A stretch of 64,000 bases of DNA from CATQHP01 sp965214915 (lineage in GTDB: Bacteria; Acidobacteriota; Terriglobia; Bryobacterales; UBA6623), in contig CBDCCP010000002.1 in NCBI GenBank assembly GCA_965214915.1, positions 1,054,001 through 1,118,000 of the forward strand, written 5' to 3'. The notes beneath the pieces were generated by a model. That model had not been told where the DNA came from. It saw nothing but the letters and a program-made list of their open reading frames with translations, and ran no database searches. A program made the translations under genes and the position numbers. The number at the start of each line of letters is the position of its first letter. Positions within the stretch are counted from its first letter, which is position 1. Below are positions 34,150 through 41,555 of this stretch, in pieces.

Positions 34150-34816
34150 TTTGTCGGAGATCGCCCGTCGAGGAGCCGTTCGTCCTGAAAGAGGAGTTCG
34201 GCCGCGCGGCGGAAATCTACCGCACGCTGGGCGAGATGCCCGGCTCCGCCATGCCCGGTACGGATTTCCAGACGGAAGAAGACCTCTGGGCCGTCGTCCA
34301 CTACATTCGTTCTCTGATCGAGCCGGACGCACAGGAAAGGGTTCGGCAGCGTCGCGGAAACTTCAAGTCCTCACGGCTTTCGACACAAGTCGCTGAAGAT
34401 TCCGACGGATCCGTCCTGGAACGAGGTCGCGCCAACCTATGTGGCGCTCATGCCTCTTTGGCGGCGGGACGAACGCATCGAGGGCATCGACCTGCGGGCG
34501 GCGGACGACGGAGAGAATCTGGCGATTTGCCTTTCCTGGAAGGACGCTGTAGAAAACAAGGACCAATCCCACGTGACCGCGTTCGGCGACGGCGCCCCCG
34601 TGCAGTTCTCAAACGAAGAAGATCCCCCCTTTTCGGGATGGGCGACCAAGCCGGAGCCGTCAACATTTGGCGCTGGAAGGCCGTCTGGGAAAGTGGTCGC
34701 CGCGGGCTTAACGACACAACAAAGACCTACCCTCGCTCCGTTATGGATTTCGACATGTCCGTCAAGCGATTAGAACCTGCCTCGCTAGGGAGAGGCTGGC
34801 GATGTTTCTGCGCTAG
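34150..34816 (+). pseudogene. Cytochrome c/ethylbenzene-dehydrogenase-like haem subunit, decayed and cut by IS
   Basis: The first piece reads AAEIYRTLGEMPGSAMPGTD, then EEDLWAVVHYIRSL, the end of a c-type cytochrome domain whose CXXCH part is missing. A second frame gives PTDPSWNEVAPTYVALMPLW, then RRDERIEGIDLRAADDGENL, and a third gives FGMGDQAGAVNIWRWKAVW. Together these match the haem-binding EB_dh domain of gamma subunits of type II DMSO-reductase-family enzymes. At least two frameshifts occur (one in a C/T run near 34627), and IS copy 2 lies at its end. The gene is dead or badly sequenced. Confidence 0.7.
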
Positions 34817-36051
34817 GGAAAGTCTGAATAAAGTGGTTTTGGCGCGTTGGCTGGTTGAAGTTGTCCGTAAGGAGCGGTTGCAGCCGGGCTGCCGGCGAAT
34901 TTTGCGGCTGAATCCTGCCGATTTTGACTGCGCAACGCCAATTTTTGACCCCGCAGCGACGGCTTCGACTCCGCTTCTGCGGCTTGGCGCCGGCATGGAC
35001 GCACGACTCCTGTATTGTGGCGCTCAGGCCGTCGCGTAGCGCCCGGCAAGCAGCAGATTGGCGAAGCCCAACAGCAGACTGATCCGCTCCCGGTTCTTGG
35101 CCAAGCCGCGATAGCGCACCTTGGCGTAGCCAAAGTGCCGCTTCACGTACAGAAACGGGTGCTCCACCTTGGCCCGCACCTCTGCCTTGCGCCGCTCCGC
35201 CCGCGCCTCCGCGCTGCCCGCCGCCAAGCGCCGCCGCTGCCCAGCCTTCAAGGCCACTTGCCAGCGCACCTTACGCCCCCGATGCTCCGCGCGCTTGTCG
35301 ATCCCCTGGTAACCCGCATCCGCGCACACCTCCCGCTCCCCGCCGTGCAGCAACTCATGCCCTTGGGTCACATCCGCCACGTTCGCCGCCGTCGCCGCCA
35401 CGCTATGCGTCAGCCCCGTCTCGGCGTCCACGCCGATATGCGCCTTCATCCCGAAATACCATTGATTCCCCTTCTTGGTCTGATGCATCTGTGGGTCGCG
35501 ACTCCGCTTCTTGTTCTTCGTCGAACTCGGCGCCGCGATGATCGTCGCGTCCAGAATCGTCCCCTCCCGCAGCCGCAAGCCTTGCTCCGCCAAGTGCGCG
35601 TTGATCTCCGCCATCAGCTTCCCGCCCAACTCGTGCCGCTCCAACAGATGCCGAAAGTTCAAAATCGTCGTCTCGTCCGGCAGCGCATCCCCCAAACGCA
35701 AGCCCACGAAGCGCCGCACCGACTCGATCTCGTACAGCATGTCCTCCATCCCCGGATCGCTCACGTTGTAAAACAACTGCACGCAATGCACGCGCAGCAT
35801 CACCGCCAACGCGTACGGTCGCCGCCCCCGCCCCGCTTGGGGGTAGTACGGGCGGATGCGCTCCTCCAAGCGCTCCCACGGAATCAAGTCCTCCATCCGT
35901 GCCAGAAACTTCTCCCGCCTCGTCTGCTTCTTCTTCCCCTCGTACTCCAATTCTGCAAACGTCCGCTGCGCCATCGCTCTCCCCCTTATTCCCCGTGCCC
36001 GCTGCTCTCCCCTTATTATCCCAGTCAATAGCCTGCTTGTTCAGAGTTTCC
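34817..36051 (-). mobile_element. IS5-family insertion sequence, copy 2 (1235 bp)
   Basis: Same length and, as far as read, same sequence as copy 1. Inverted ends GGAAAGTCTGAATAA and GGAAACTCTGAACAA. It is bounded by a perfect CTAG target duplication (34813-34816 and 36052-36055), the signature of recent IS5-type transposition. It separates the decayed haem-subunit gene from the octahaem gene. Confidence 0.95.
35024..35974 (-). CDS. IS5-family transposase (copy 2)
   Basis: 316 residues, translation identical to the transposase of copy 1, with the same DUF772 N-terminus and intact DDE residues (ILDATIIAAP, VCADAGYQGI, KVEHPFLYVK). The intact frame and identical copies suggest recent activity. 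It is transcribed away from the octahaem gene, so the IS does not obviously drive it from the transposase promoter; an outward promoter from the right end is possible. Confidence 0.95.
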   Translation of the reverse strand: MAQRTFAELEYEGKKKQTRREKFLARMEDLIPWERLEERIRPYYPQAGRGRRPYALAVMLRVHCVQLFYNVSDPGMEDMLYEIESVRRFVGLRLGDALPDETTILNFRHLLERHELGGKLMAEINAHLAEQGLRLREGTILDATIIAAPSSTKNKKRSRDPQMHQTKKGNQWYFGMKAHIGVDAETGLTHSVAATAANVADVTQGHELLHGGEREVCADAGYQGIDKRAEHRGRKVRWQVALKAGQRRRLAAGSAEARAERRKAEVRAKVEHPFLYVKRHFGYAKVRYRGLAKNRERISLLLGFANLLLAGRYATA

Positions 36052-36088
36052 CTAGAGGTAAACCAGCCCAAGGAATTCGTCGAACAAG

Positions 36089-37417
36089 ATGCTGCAGCGA
36101 ATGAATACTTCACATATCGATATACCTCTGAAATCAGGGTCTTTCTGCGCGGGAGCTAGACGACAGCGTCGAACCGGAGGTTGTTTCCTGCTGCTCGTTC
36201 TGGCGCTGTCAGCGTGCAGGGGTGAGGAAGACACGCCCCTGGCCGCCTCCCAGTGCGTCGATTGCCACCGGGAGGCGACGCCGAGCATCGTCACCGACTG
36301 GGAATTGAGTCGGCACAGTTCCGAGGGAGTGGATTGCTCTCTGTGTCACGGTGATGAGCATCGCTCTGCGGAGGACGTGGCGTTAGTCAAGACCGCGACG
36401 CCGGAAGTCTGCGGGACCTGCCATCCGATCCAAACCGAGCAATTCAATGCGGGCAAGCACGCCCTGGCGTGGGCCGGCATGAAGGCCATGCCCACGACCC
36501 ATTGGCTGCCTATGGCGCTCACCGCCGGCATGAAAGGCTGCGGCGGCTGCCACCAAATAGGCGCCAAGAGCGAAGAAGAGATACGGCAGTTGAAAAACGA
36601 AGGAGTCCTGTTCGGTTTGGCCTCCTGCGACGCCTGTCACACGAGGCACCTCTTCTCGGTCAAGGAGGCGCGGGAACCGCAAGCTTGCCGAACTTGCCAC
36701 ATGGGGATGGACCATCCTCAGTGGGAGATGTACTCCTCGTCCAAACACGGCGTTCGACACGCGCTCAAACAGAGCGGAATCCTGCCCGAGCAAGCCGCAG
36801 CGCCCACCTGCCAGATCTGCCACATGCCCCAAGGAAATCACGAAGTGCGGACCGCTTGGGGCTTCCTGGCTGTACGTCTGCCCCTGCCGGAGGACGAGCA
36901 GTGGGCGGCCGATCGTGTGATCATACTCAAGGCGTTGGGCGTCCTGGACCCCCAAGGAAATCCGACGGCGCGCCTCGAGGCGGTCGAAGGAGCCGACGTC
37001 GCCCGGCTCACTGAGGAGGATTGGCAGGCGGAGCGGGACCGAATGATCCAGGTCTGCGAACAGTGCCACTCCGCCAATCTCGTCCAGGCGGAGTTGAAAA
37101 AAGGGGATGAGATGATCCGCGAGGCGGACCGATTGCTGGCCGAGGCGATTCGGATCATCGCCGCCCTCTACCGCGACGGAGTGCTGCGCAAACCCGATCA
37201 CTACGCCTATGACTTTCCCGATCTACTGGCTTTTCACGACGCGCCCACCGTGATCGAGCAGAGACTCTTCAAGATGCATCTGGAACACCGGATGAGAGCC
37301 TTTCAGGGGACGTTCCACAACAACCCGGATTACGCCCTCTGGTATGGTTGGAGCGAGATGTTGCAGGACTTGACCGAGATCAGGACGTTAGCGGAGGAGT
37401 TGCGCAGCAACCGTTAG
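36089..37417 (+). CDS. Octahaem hydroxylamine-oxidoreductase-like lipoprotein
   Basis: 442 residues with eight CXXCH motifs at residues 56, 83, 108, 151, 180, 200, 241 and 323, the count and spacing style of the HAO/octahaem reductase superfamily. The N-terminus has a basic stretch and a hydrophobic run ending LALSAC, a good lipobox, so the mature protein is probably lipid-anchored at Cys43. The last 120 residues are helical (HNNPDYALWYGWSEM). Relatives oxidise hydroxylamine or reduce nitrite/hydroxylamine. Pairing with a NapC-type quinol dehydrogenase favours the reductive, quinol-fed role (inference). Translation may start at ATG 36101. Confidence 0.85.
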   Translation: MLQRMNTSHIDIPLKSGSFCAGARRQRRTGGCFLLLVLALSACRGEEDTPLAASQCVDCHREATPSIVTDWELSRHSSEGVDCSLCHGDEHRSAEDVALVKTATPEVCGTCHPIQTEQFNAGKHALAWAGMKAMPTTHWLPMALTAGMKGCGGCHQIGAKSEEEIRQLKNEGVLFGLASCDACHTRHLFSVKEAREPQACRTCHMGMDHPQWEMYSSSKHGVRHALKQSGILPEQAAAPTCQICHMPQGNHEVRTAWGFLAVRLPLPEDEQWAADRVIILKALGVLDPQGNPTARLEAVEGADVARLTEEDWQAERDRMIQVCEQCHSANLVQAELKKGDEMIREADRLLAEAIRIIAALYRDGVLRKPDHYAYDFPDLLAFHDAPTVIEQRLFKMHLEHRMRAFQGTFHNNPDYALWYGWSEMLQDLTEIRTLAEELRSNR

Positions 37418-37440
37418 CCGACGGTAGGAGGAACAGGCAT

Positions 37441-38058
37441 TTGTCCGATGCGACCGTGAGCTTAATGGTCTTGGCCGCGGCAACCCTCGCCATCATCGCG
37501 GTTCTGATCCGCCGGCCAGAGACCGCGGCTACGGTGGGGGGCAAGGCGCTGGCGTTCTTGGCTCTCTTCGTGTTGCCCGGGTTGTTGCTGTTGGGAGGCG
37601 CCAGACAGCACTACCGGCAGGCCCAGACGACCGAGTTCTGCCTGTCGTGTCATGCCATTCAGCCCTACGCAGAAAGTCTCTACATCGACGATGCCCGTTT
37701 TCTTCCCGCCTCCCACTATCAGAACAAGCGGATTCCCGCCGACCGGTCCTGCTACGTCTGCCACACCGACTACACCATGTTTGGGGATTTGGACGACAAG
37801 CTGCGCGGCGTGAAGCACGTGTGGCACAACTTCTGGGGTACCGTCGCCGACCCCGTTCAACTCTATGATCCTTATCCGAATCGGGCCTGCTTCCAGTGCC
37901 ATCAGGGGGCGCGATCCTACGAAGAGCACGGGGCCCACTCGGATTTCAAGAAAGAGCTTCTGGCCGGTAGCAAGTCGTGTCTCATGTGTCACAACATGGT
38001 CCACGAGGTGGACAAACTGGACCGTTTCGGGCGCTGGAACCCGGAGGTGGAGCCGTGA
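37441..38058 (+). CDS. NapC/NirT-family tetrahaem quinol dehydrogenase
   Basis: 205 residues from TTG 37441, chosen because AGGAGG sits 9 bases upstream (37426-37431). Two hydrophobic segments (about 6-24 and 36-53) anchor the N-terminus. Four CXXCH haem sites follow at residues 67, 104, 150 and 180, as in NapC/NirT/NrfH. Such proteins take electrons from membrane quinol and pass them to periplasmic multihaem reductases; here the obvious partner is the octahaem protein 23 bases upstream. Its stop overlaps the next start (GTGA). Confidence 0.88.
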   Translation: MSDATVSLMVLAAATLAIIAVLIRRPETAATVGGKALAFLALFVLPGLLLLGGARQHYRQAQTTEFCLSCHAIQPYAESLYIDDARFLPASHYQNKRIPADRSCYVCHTDYTMFGDLDDKLRGVKHVWHNFWGTVADPVQLYDPYPNRACFQCHQGARSYEEHGAHSDFKKELLAGSKSCLMCHNMVHEVDKLDRFGRWNPEVEP

Positions 38059-38267
38059 TTCCGGAGCGCCAATCGAGGCTTGCCCCAAGACTGTCCGCGC
38101 GTCTTCAGTGGGCCGGAATCCTGATTGCGGCCGGGCTGATCGTCGAACTGGCCACTCTATTCTGGAACCACACGGTCTCACTCTTTCTCTTCCTTGGTCT
38201 GGGGATGCTGCTTGTGGGCGGCGGCATGCTGCTCTATTTGTGGTCGGTCGTGACCGGGAGCGAGTGA
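38055..38267 (+). CDS. Small two-span membrane protein of the octahaem operon
   Basis: 70 residues from GTG, overlapping the tetrahaem gene by four bases. Two transmembrane helices (about 20-38 and 44-66) follow a basic N-terminus (RQSRLAPRLSARLQW). No recognised family. Translational coupling suggests an accessory role in membrane assembly or electron transfer of the haem module. Confidence 0.7.
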   Translation: MIPERQSRLAPRLSARLQWAGILIAAGLIVELATLFWNHTVSLFLFLGLGMLLVGGGMLLYLWSVVTGSE

Positions 38268-38351
38268 CGATGGTGGGGACCCCCCGGGCCTGCTCTGATG
38301 CTGTGGCGATGAACCGGCCCGCAACAACATGCGTTTAAGGAGGTAAATCCG

Positions 38352-38594
38352 ATGACCGTGGAAATGATGAGCGCTTTTCTGGGGTGGTGTACGATCATTA
38401 ATGCAGGGATTCTTATCTGGTGGTTCCTGTTCTTCTCACTGGCCCACGACTTTACCTATCGTTGGCATCGAAAGATCTTCAACGTTTCGGTTGAGACATT
38501 CGAGGCGATCCACTACGGTGGAATGGCGGTCTTCAAGTTCGGCGTGATTTTGTTCAATCTGGCGCCGTATCTGGCCTTGAAAATCGTGGGATGA
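38352..38594 (+). CDS. DUF6868-type small membrane protein
   Basis: 80 residues with a strong ribosome site (AAGGAGGT, 38337-38344). Two membrane segments (about 8-32 and 55-77) flank a conserved-looking loop FTYRWHRKIFNVSVETFEAIHYGGMAVFK. The pattern resembles DUF6868 proteins seen in marine and soil bacteria; function unknown. It completes the octahaem module; an imperfect inverted repeat plus a T-rich stretch (about 38600-38680) may terminate the transcript before ssrA on the other strand. Confidence 0.7.
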   Translation: MTVEMMSAFLGWCTIINAGILIWWFLFFSLAHDFTYRWHRKIFNVSVETFEAIHYGGMAVFKFGVILFNLAPYLALKIVG

Positions 38595-38711
38595 GGCAGC
38601 CTCGATCGACGGCGTTTGGCCGTTGAACGCCTCCTTCACCGGCCACTCGATCAGGAGGCTGTCCGTTTGTTTTTGATGGACATAGAGGATACTGCAAAAC
38701 GGCCCGGAAGA

Positions 38712-39068
38712 TGGTGGAGGCGGCGGGAGTCGAACCCGCGTCCGAAAAAGATCTCCGCAGAGAGCCTACATGCTTAGTCCATTCGAAAGTCTCGACCGTT
38801 GCCTGGGAACGAACAAGCCTGCAACGGTCCAGCCCGATTGATTTCGGCGCCGGAGCTCCGGGCGGAAGCTCCGAAACCTATCTCGCAAAATGACGCCGCT
38901 CGCTATCGTGCGAGCCCGACAACGGCGGCGCGCGGACTTGACTAGGCCGCGTAAGCGAACTGCTGATTGGTGTTGGCAGTTATAGATTTTCCGATCGTTT
39001 TACGGGCGCTCGGAACCCGGCATGCCTCTCGACGTCGATAACAATCCCGTCGAATCCTTTACGCCCCC
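38712..39068 (-). ncRNA. ssrA: tmRNA (intact copy)
   Basis: 357 nt. The 5' end GGGGGCGTAAAGGATTCGAC pairs with the 3' CGCCTCC-ACCA to make a seven-pair acceptor stem with encoded CCA, and the T-arm GGTTCGACTCCCGCC is standard. The resume frame at 38977-38942 encodes ANTNQQFAYAA followed by TAG. Pseudoknot stems (for example GACCGTTGC with GCAACGGTC, GGAGCT with AGCTCC) are perfect. tmRNA rescues stalled ribosomes and tags the peptide for proteolysis. A TATACT box lies upstream at 39086-39091 on the same strand. Confidence 0.95.
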
Positions 39069-39109
39069 CCTTTCTTTCGCTTCTCAGTATACCGCCGAAC
39101 CGCCCGAGG

Positions 39110-39659
39110 CTACGAGAAAATTCCCAGGGGCGGGAAGTCGCCCTGCAGAATCGACTTCGTGTCGGGGCAGCCCATCCATTCGGCGATCATGGCGGCGTAA
39201 ACGCGGCGGAAATCCGTGGTCATCTTGAGGTTGCCGTCGTCAAGATCGGTCAGGCTCGGCGCTTTGCCGTAGAAGCCGCCGCGGACGCCCTTGCCGATGA
39301 CGAACATCGGGCCGGCCGTGCCGTGGTCGGTTCCCCGGCCGGTATTTTCTTCGACGCGCCGGCCGAATTCGGTGAAGATCATGACGGCGACGTCGTTGCC
39401 GCGTCCGATGCGGTCGAGCGCAGAAAATCGAGCGTCGGATTCGCCGTCTCGCGCCGCCGGTCGAAATTTTGCAGCGCCGCCTTTTCTTTTCGGTCCCTTC
39501 GCGGCGGAGTTGAGACGGGTTGTCGAAGACGAGCGGGGAATGCGTCTCGCTGCGCACCGCCGGCGATTGCGAGGCGCCGATGTTGACGATGGCGTTGGGC
39601 GTTCTTTGTGAAGCGTGGCTATCCGCCAAGCGGCCGACCCAGCCCAATGCCTCGCCGCC
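39110..39659 (-). pseudogene. DUF1501 gene fragment (duplicated, deleted)
   Basis: The last 90 codons match the complete DUF1501 protein at 41556-42812 (IFTEFGRRVEENTGRGTDHG through PPLGIFS). Upstream of that the copy lacks 265 bases between two GCGGTCGAG direct repeats (one repeat remains at 39411-39419), which shifts the frame. Homology ends at 39659. The N-terminal part of the gene is missing, so the fragment cannot make a functional protein. Confidence 0.9.
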
Positions 39660-39786
39660 TACAACTGCGCCCGCCGCCTGAAAACTCTCAACGGCGTGAC
39701 TCCCGCCCAGTACATCTGTAATCTCTGGTCTTCAGAACCTCATAGATTCAGACTTAACCCCCACCAGTACTTCCCAGGACTGAACA
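39648..39786 (+). pseudogene. IS481-family transposase C-terminal remnant
   Basis: The plus-strand frame reads LAAYNCARRLKTLNGVTPAQ, then YICNLWSSEPHRFRLNPHQY and PGLNT. This is the characteristic end of IS481-type transposases. Only about 46 residues are present. The element end coincides with the border of the ssrA/DUF1501 duplication at 39659, which suggests the IS mediated or accompanied the rearrangement. Confidence 0.75.
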
Positions 39787-39859
39787 CCTATCCAGGGCCA
39801 GAAATACTTCTCTACTACGCTGCATCCGTCGGAACGGGGCGGAAGATGGTTCCGGCGGG
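39787..39859 (+). repeat. 72-bp dispersed repeat, copy B
   Basis: Same orientation and about 90% identity to 32954-33026. It starts directly after the IS481 remnant and ends next to the toxin stop codon at 39861. Confidence 0.8.
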
Positions 39860-39860
39860 C

Positions 39861-40133
39861 TTATTCCTTGAAGAGATCGGAATGGGTTCCGATGCGGACC
39901 AAGTGCAGTTCGTCGCCTTTGACGCGGTAGATCATAAGCCAATCCGGCTCGATATGAGCTTCTCGGCAACCCTTCCAAATCCCCCGCAGCGGATGGTCGC
40001 GATAGCGCACGGACAACGGCTTCTGCTCGATCAGCGACTCCAACAATGCCCGCAACTTGCTCAAATCTTTGCCGCGCACTCTGGATCTTCTGACGTCGCG
40101 CTTGAACTGCGAGGACCGAACGGGGGTCAGCAC
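39861..40133 (-). CDS. YafQ/RelE-type toxin
   Basis: 90 residues from GTG. It has the YafQ pattern: SSQFKRDVRRSRVRGKDLSK near the start, RDHPLRGIWKGCREAHIEPD in the middle with the conserved His and Asp, and MIYRVKGDELHLVRIGTHSDLF at the end, including the penultimate catalytic His. YafQ toxins cleave mRNA on the ribosome. The gene begins one base after the antitoxin stop, so both are made from one transcript. The frame is intact, unlike the toxin at 9140. Confidence 0.9.
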   Translation of the reverse strand: MLTPVRSSQFKRDVRRSRVRGKDLSKLRALLESLIEQKPLSVRYRDHPLRGIWKGCREAHIEPDWLMIYRVKGDELHLVRIGTHSDLFKE

Positions 40134-40134
40134 G

Positions 40135-40392
40135 TCAGATATCGAGGTCGCGGAACAGTTCCTCGGCGCTGCCGAAACGCTGGCCCTTGCCCGCGTCCAG
40201 TTCCCTCATGGCCTTGACTGTGGCGGGGCGCGGCGCTTGCACGGCGAACGGTAGCCGCTTCTCATCGGCCACGCGCAGGAACAGCAGGCGAATCGCGTCG
40301 GACATCGACAGGCCCATGGCTCGAAGAGCTTCGGCGGCTCGTGCTTTGGTGTCGCTATCGATCCGGGCGCGCACAACAGTGTCGGTACTCAT
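40135..40392 (-). CDS. RelB/DinJ-family antitoxin
   Basis: 85 residues. The N-terminal ribbon-helix-helix reads TDTVVRARIDSDTKARAAEA and MGLSMSDAIRLLFLRVADEK, typical of DinJ/RelB, and the C-terminal half is the toxin-neutralising arm. It binds and inhibits the downstream YafQ-like toxin and should repress its own promoter through the inverted repeat 11 bases upstream of its ATG. Confidence 0.9.
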   Translation of the reverse strand: MSTDTVVRARIDSDTKARAAEALRAMGLSMSDAIRLLFLRVADEKRLPFAVQAPRPATVKAMRELDAGKGQRFGSAEELFRDLDI

Positions 40393-40403
40393 CTTGGATA
40401 TCC

Positions 40404-40440
40404 TCGGATTTTGTAGCTCCAATGTAACTACAAAATCCGA
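40404..40440 (-). promoter_or_regulatory. Operator of the RelB/YafQ pair
   Basis: Perfect 13-bp inverted repeat TCGGATTTTGTAG / CTACAAAATCCGA with an 11-base spacer, just upstream of the antitoxin start. It contrasts with the surrounding GC-rich DNA. Ribbon-helix-helix antitoxins bind such palindromes to autoregulate. Confidence 0.8.
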
Positions 40441-40467
40441 ATATGTCAAGGAGACTTGGCGCGAACC

Positions 40468-41150
40468 CTACTCGCCGCAGATTGGAAGATCGAGCAGGGA
40501 GAGGTCGTTTTTCGCGATGTCCAGCAACTCCGGCAGAATGCAGCCGGGAAGCGGTTTCCCGGACAACCCGATCTCATTCAGATTCGGCATTCTGCCCGGC
40601 CGGCGCGGTATCTGGAGGGAGAACCGGTTGTCATCGAGCTGCAGGGTCCGCAGATGCGGCAGGCCGCTCAACCAGGGCATAAGAAGAAGACTCCCACGCA
40701 ACCGGTTGCCGTTGACCCTCACAGCGCGAAGATTCTTCAGTCGGCCCAGCGCGGCCGGCATCTCGCCCGTCAGGCGGTTTCCGCCAAGTTCCAGGAACCG
40801 CAAATCGGCCAGTCCGCTCAGTTCCGAGGGGATATCTCCCGTCAATTGGTTATCGCTCAGGTCGAGGGCGGCCAGCCCACTCAATGCGCTGAACTCGGGA
40901 GGCAGGCTCCCGGTAAGGGAACGCGACGGCAGGGCAAGTTCTGTGACGCGGGCGGGAGAGCCGCCGACCGTGACGCCCTCCCAATCCGTAACGGACTTGT
41001 CGGCGCTCCAGTCCAGCGCGGCCGAGCCGGTCAGGGGTTCCCTTGTCTCCAACAACGCCTTGCAGTCGCGCGCCAGCTCGAGATTGGCGTAAGGGTTCGC
41101 GACAGCGGCCCCGTTCAGGCACGGGCGCCGCTGCAGTACTGCGACTCTGA
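40468..41150 (-). pseudogene. Leucine-rich-repeat protein lacking its N-terminus
   Basis: About 225 codons remain. They begin in frame with CLNGAAVANPYANLELARDC and WEGVTVGGSPARVTELALPS, followed by five or so plant-like LRR units (LTGSLPPEFSALSGLAALDL, LTGDIPSELSGLADLRFLEL) and the usual tail GCILPELLDIAKNDLSLLDL. The open frame runs directly into the 3' end of the decayed tmRNA copy, with no start codon or signal peptide, so the front was lost at that junction. Expression from the internal TTG 41055 is possible but would lack export signals. Confidence 0.7.
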
Positions 41151-41154
41151 CGAT

Positions 41155-41514
41155 GGCGGGAGTCGAACCCGCGTCCGAAAAAGATCTCCGCAGAGAGCCT
41201 ACATGCTTAGTCCATTTGAAAGTCTCGACCGTTGCCTGGGAACGAACAAGCCTGCGACGGTCCAGCCCGATTGATTTCGGCGCCGGATATCCGGGCGGAA
41301 GCTCCGAAACCTATCTCGCAAAATGACGCCGCTCGCTATCGTGCGAGCCCGACAACGGCGGCGCGCGGACCTGACTAGGCCGCGTAAGCGAACTGCTGAT
41401 TGGTGTTGGCAGTTATAGATTTTCCGATCGTTTTACGGGCGCTCGGAACCTGGCATGCCTCTCGACGTCGATAACAATCCCGGATAACAATCCCGTCGAA
41501 TCCTTTACGCCCCC
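41155..41514 (-). pseudogene. Decayed second tmRNA copy
   Basis: Near-identical to ssrA at 38712-39068, including the tag frame for ANTNQQFAYAA (41410-41375). Defects: about nine bases of the 3' acceptor strand and the CCA are deleted; a 13-bp tandem duplication (41470-41482, 41483-41495) disturbs the 5' tRNA-like part; and two pseudoknot stems have uncompensated mismatches (GGATATCC for GGAGCTCC; GCGACGG for GCAACGG). It cannot be aminoacylated in the usual way. Confidence 0.9.
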
Positions 41515-41555
41515 CCTTTCTTTCGCTTCTCAGTATACCGCCGAACCGCCCGAGG

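Noticed and set aside
36052..36159. Continuation of the interrupted haem-subunit gene after IS copy 2
   Set aside because: The frame reading VNQPKEFVEQDAAANEYF could be the next piece, but I could not match it to the EB_dh family, so it is not included in the pseudogene.
38595..38711. Genomic-island attachment site at the 3' end of ssrA
   Set aside because: tmRNA 3' ends are classic integration sites and the haem module adjoins it, but no integrase and no short duplicated 3' end at a far border were found. The second ssrA copy is a full-length duplication with the neighbouring gene, not an att repeat.
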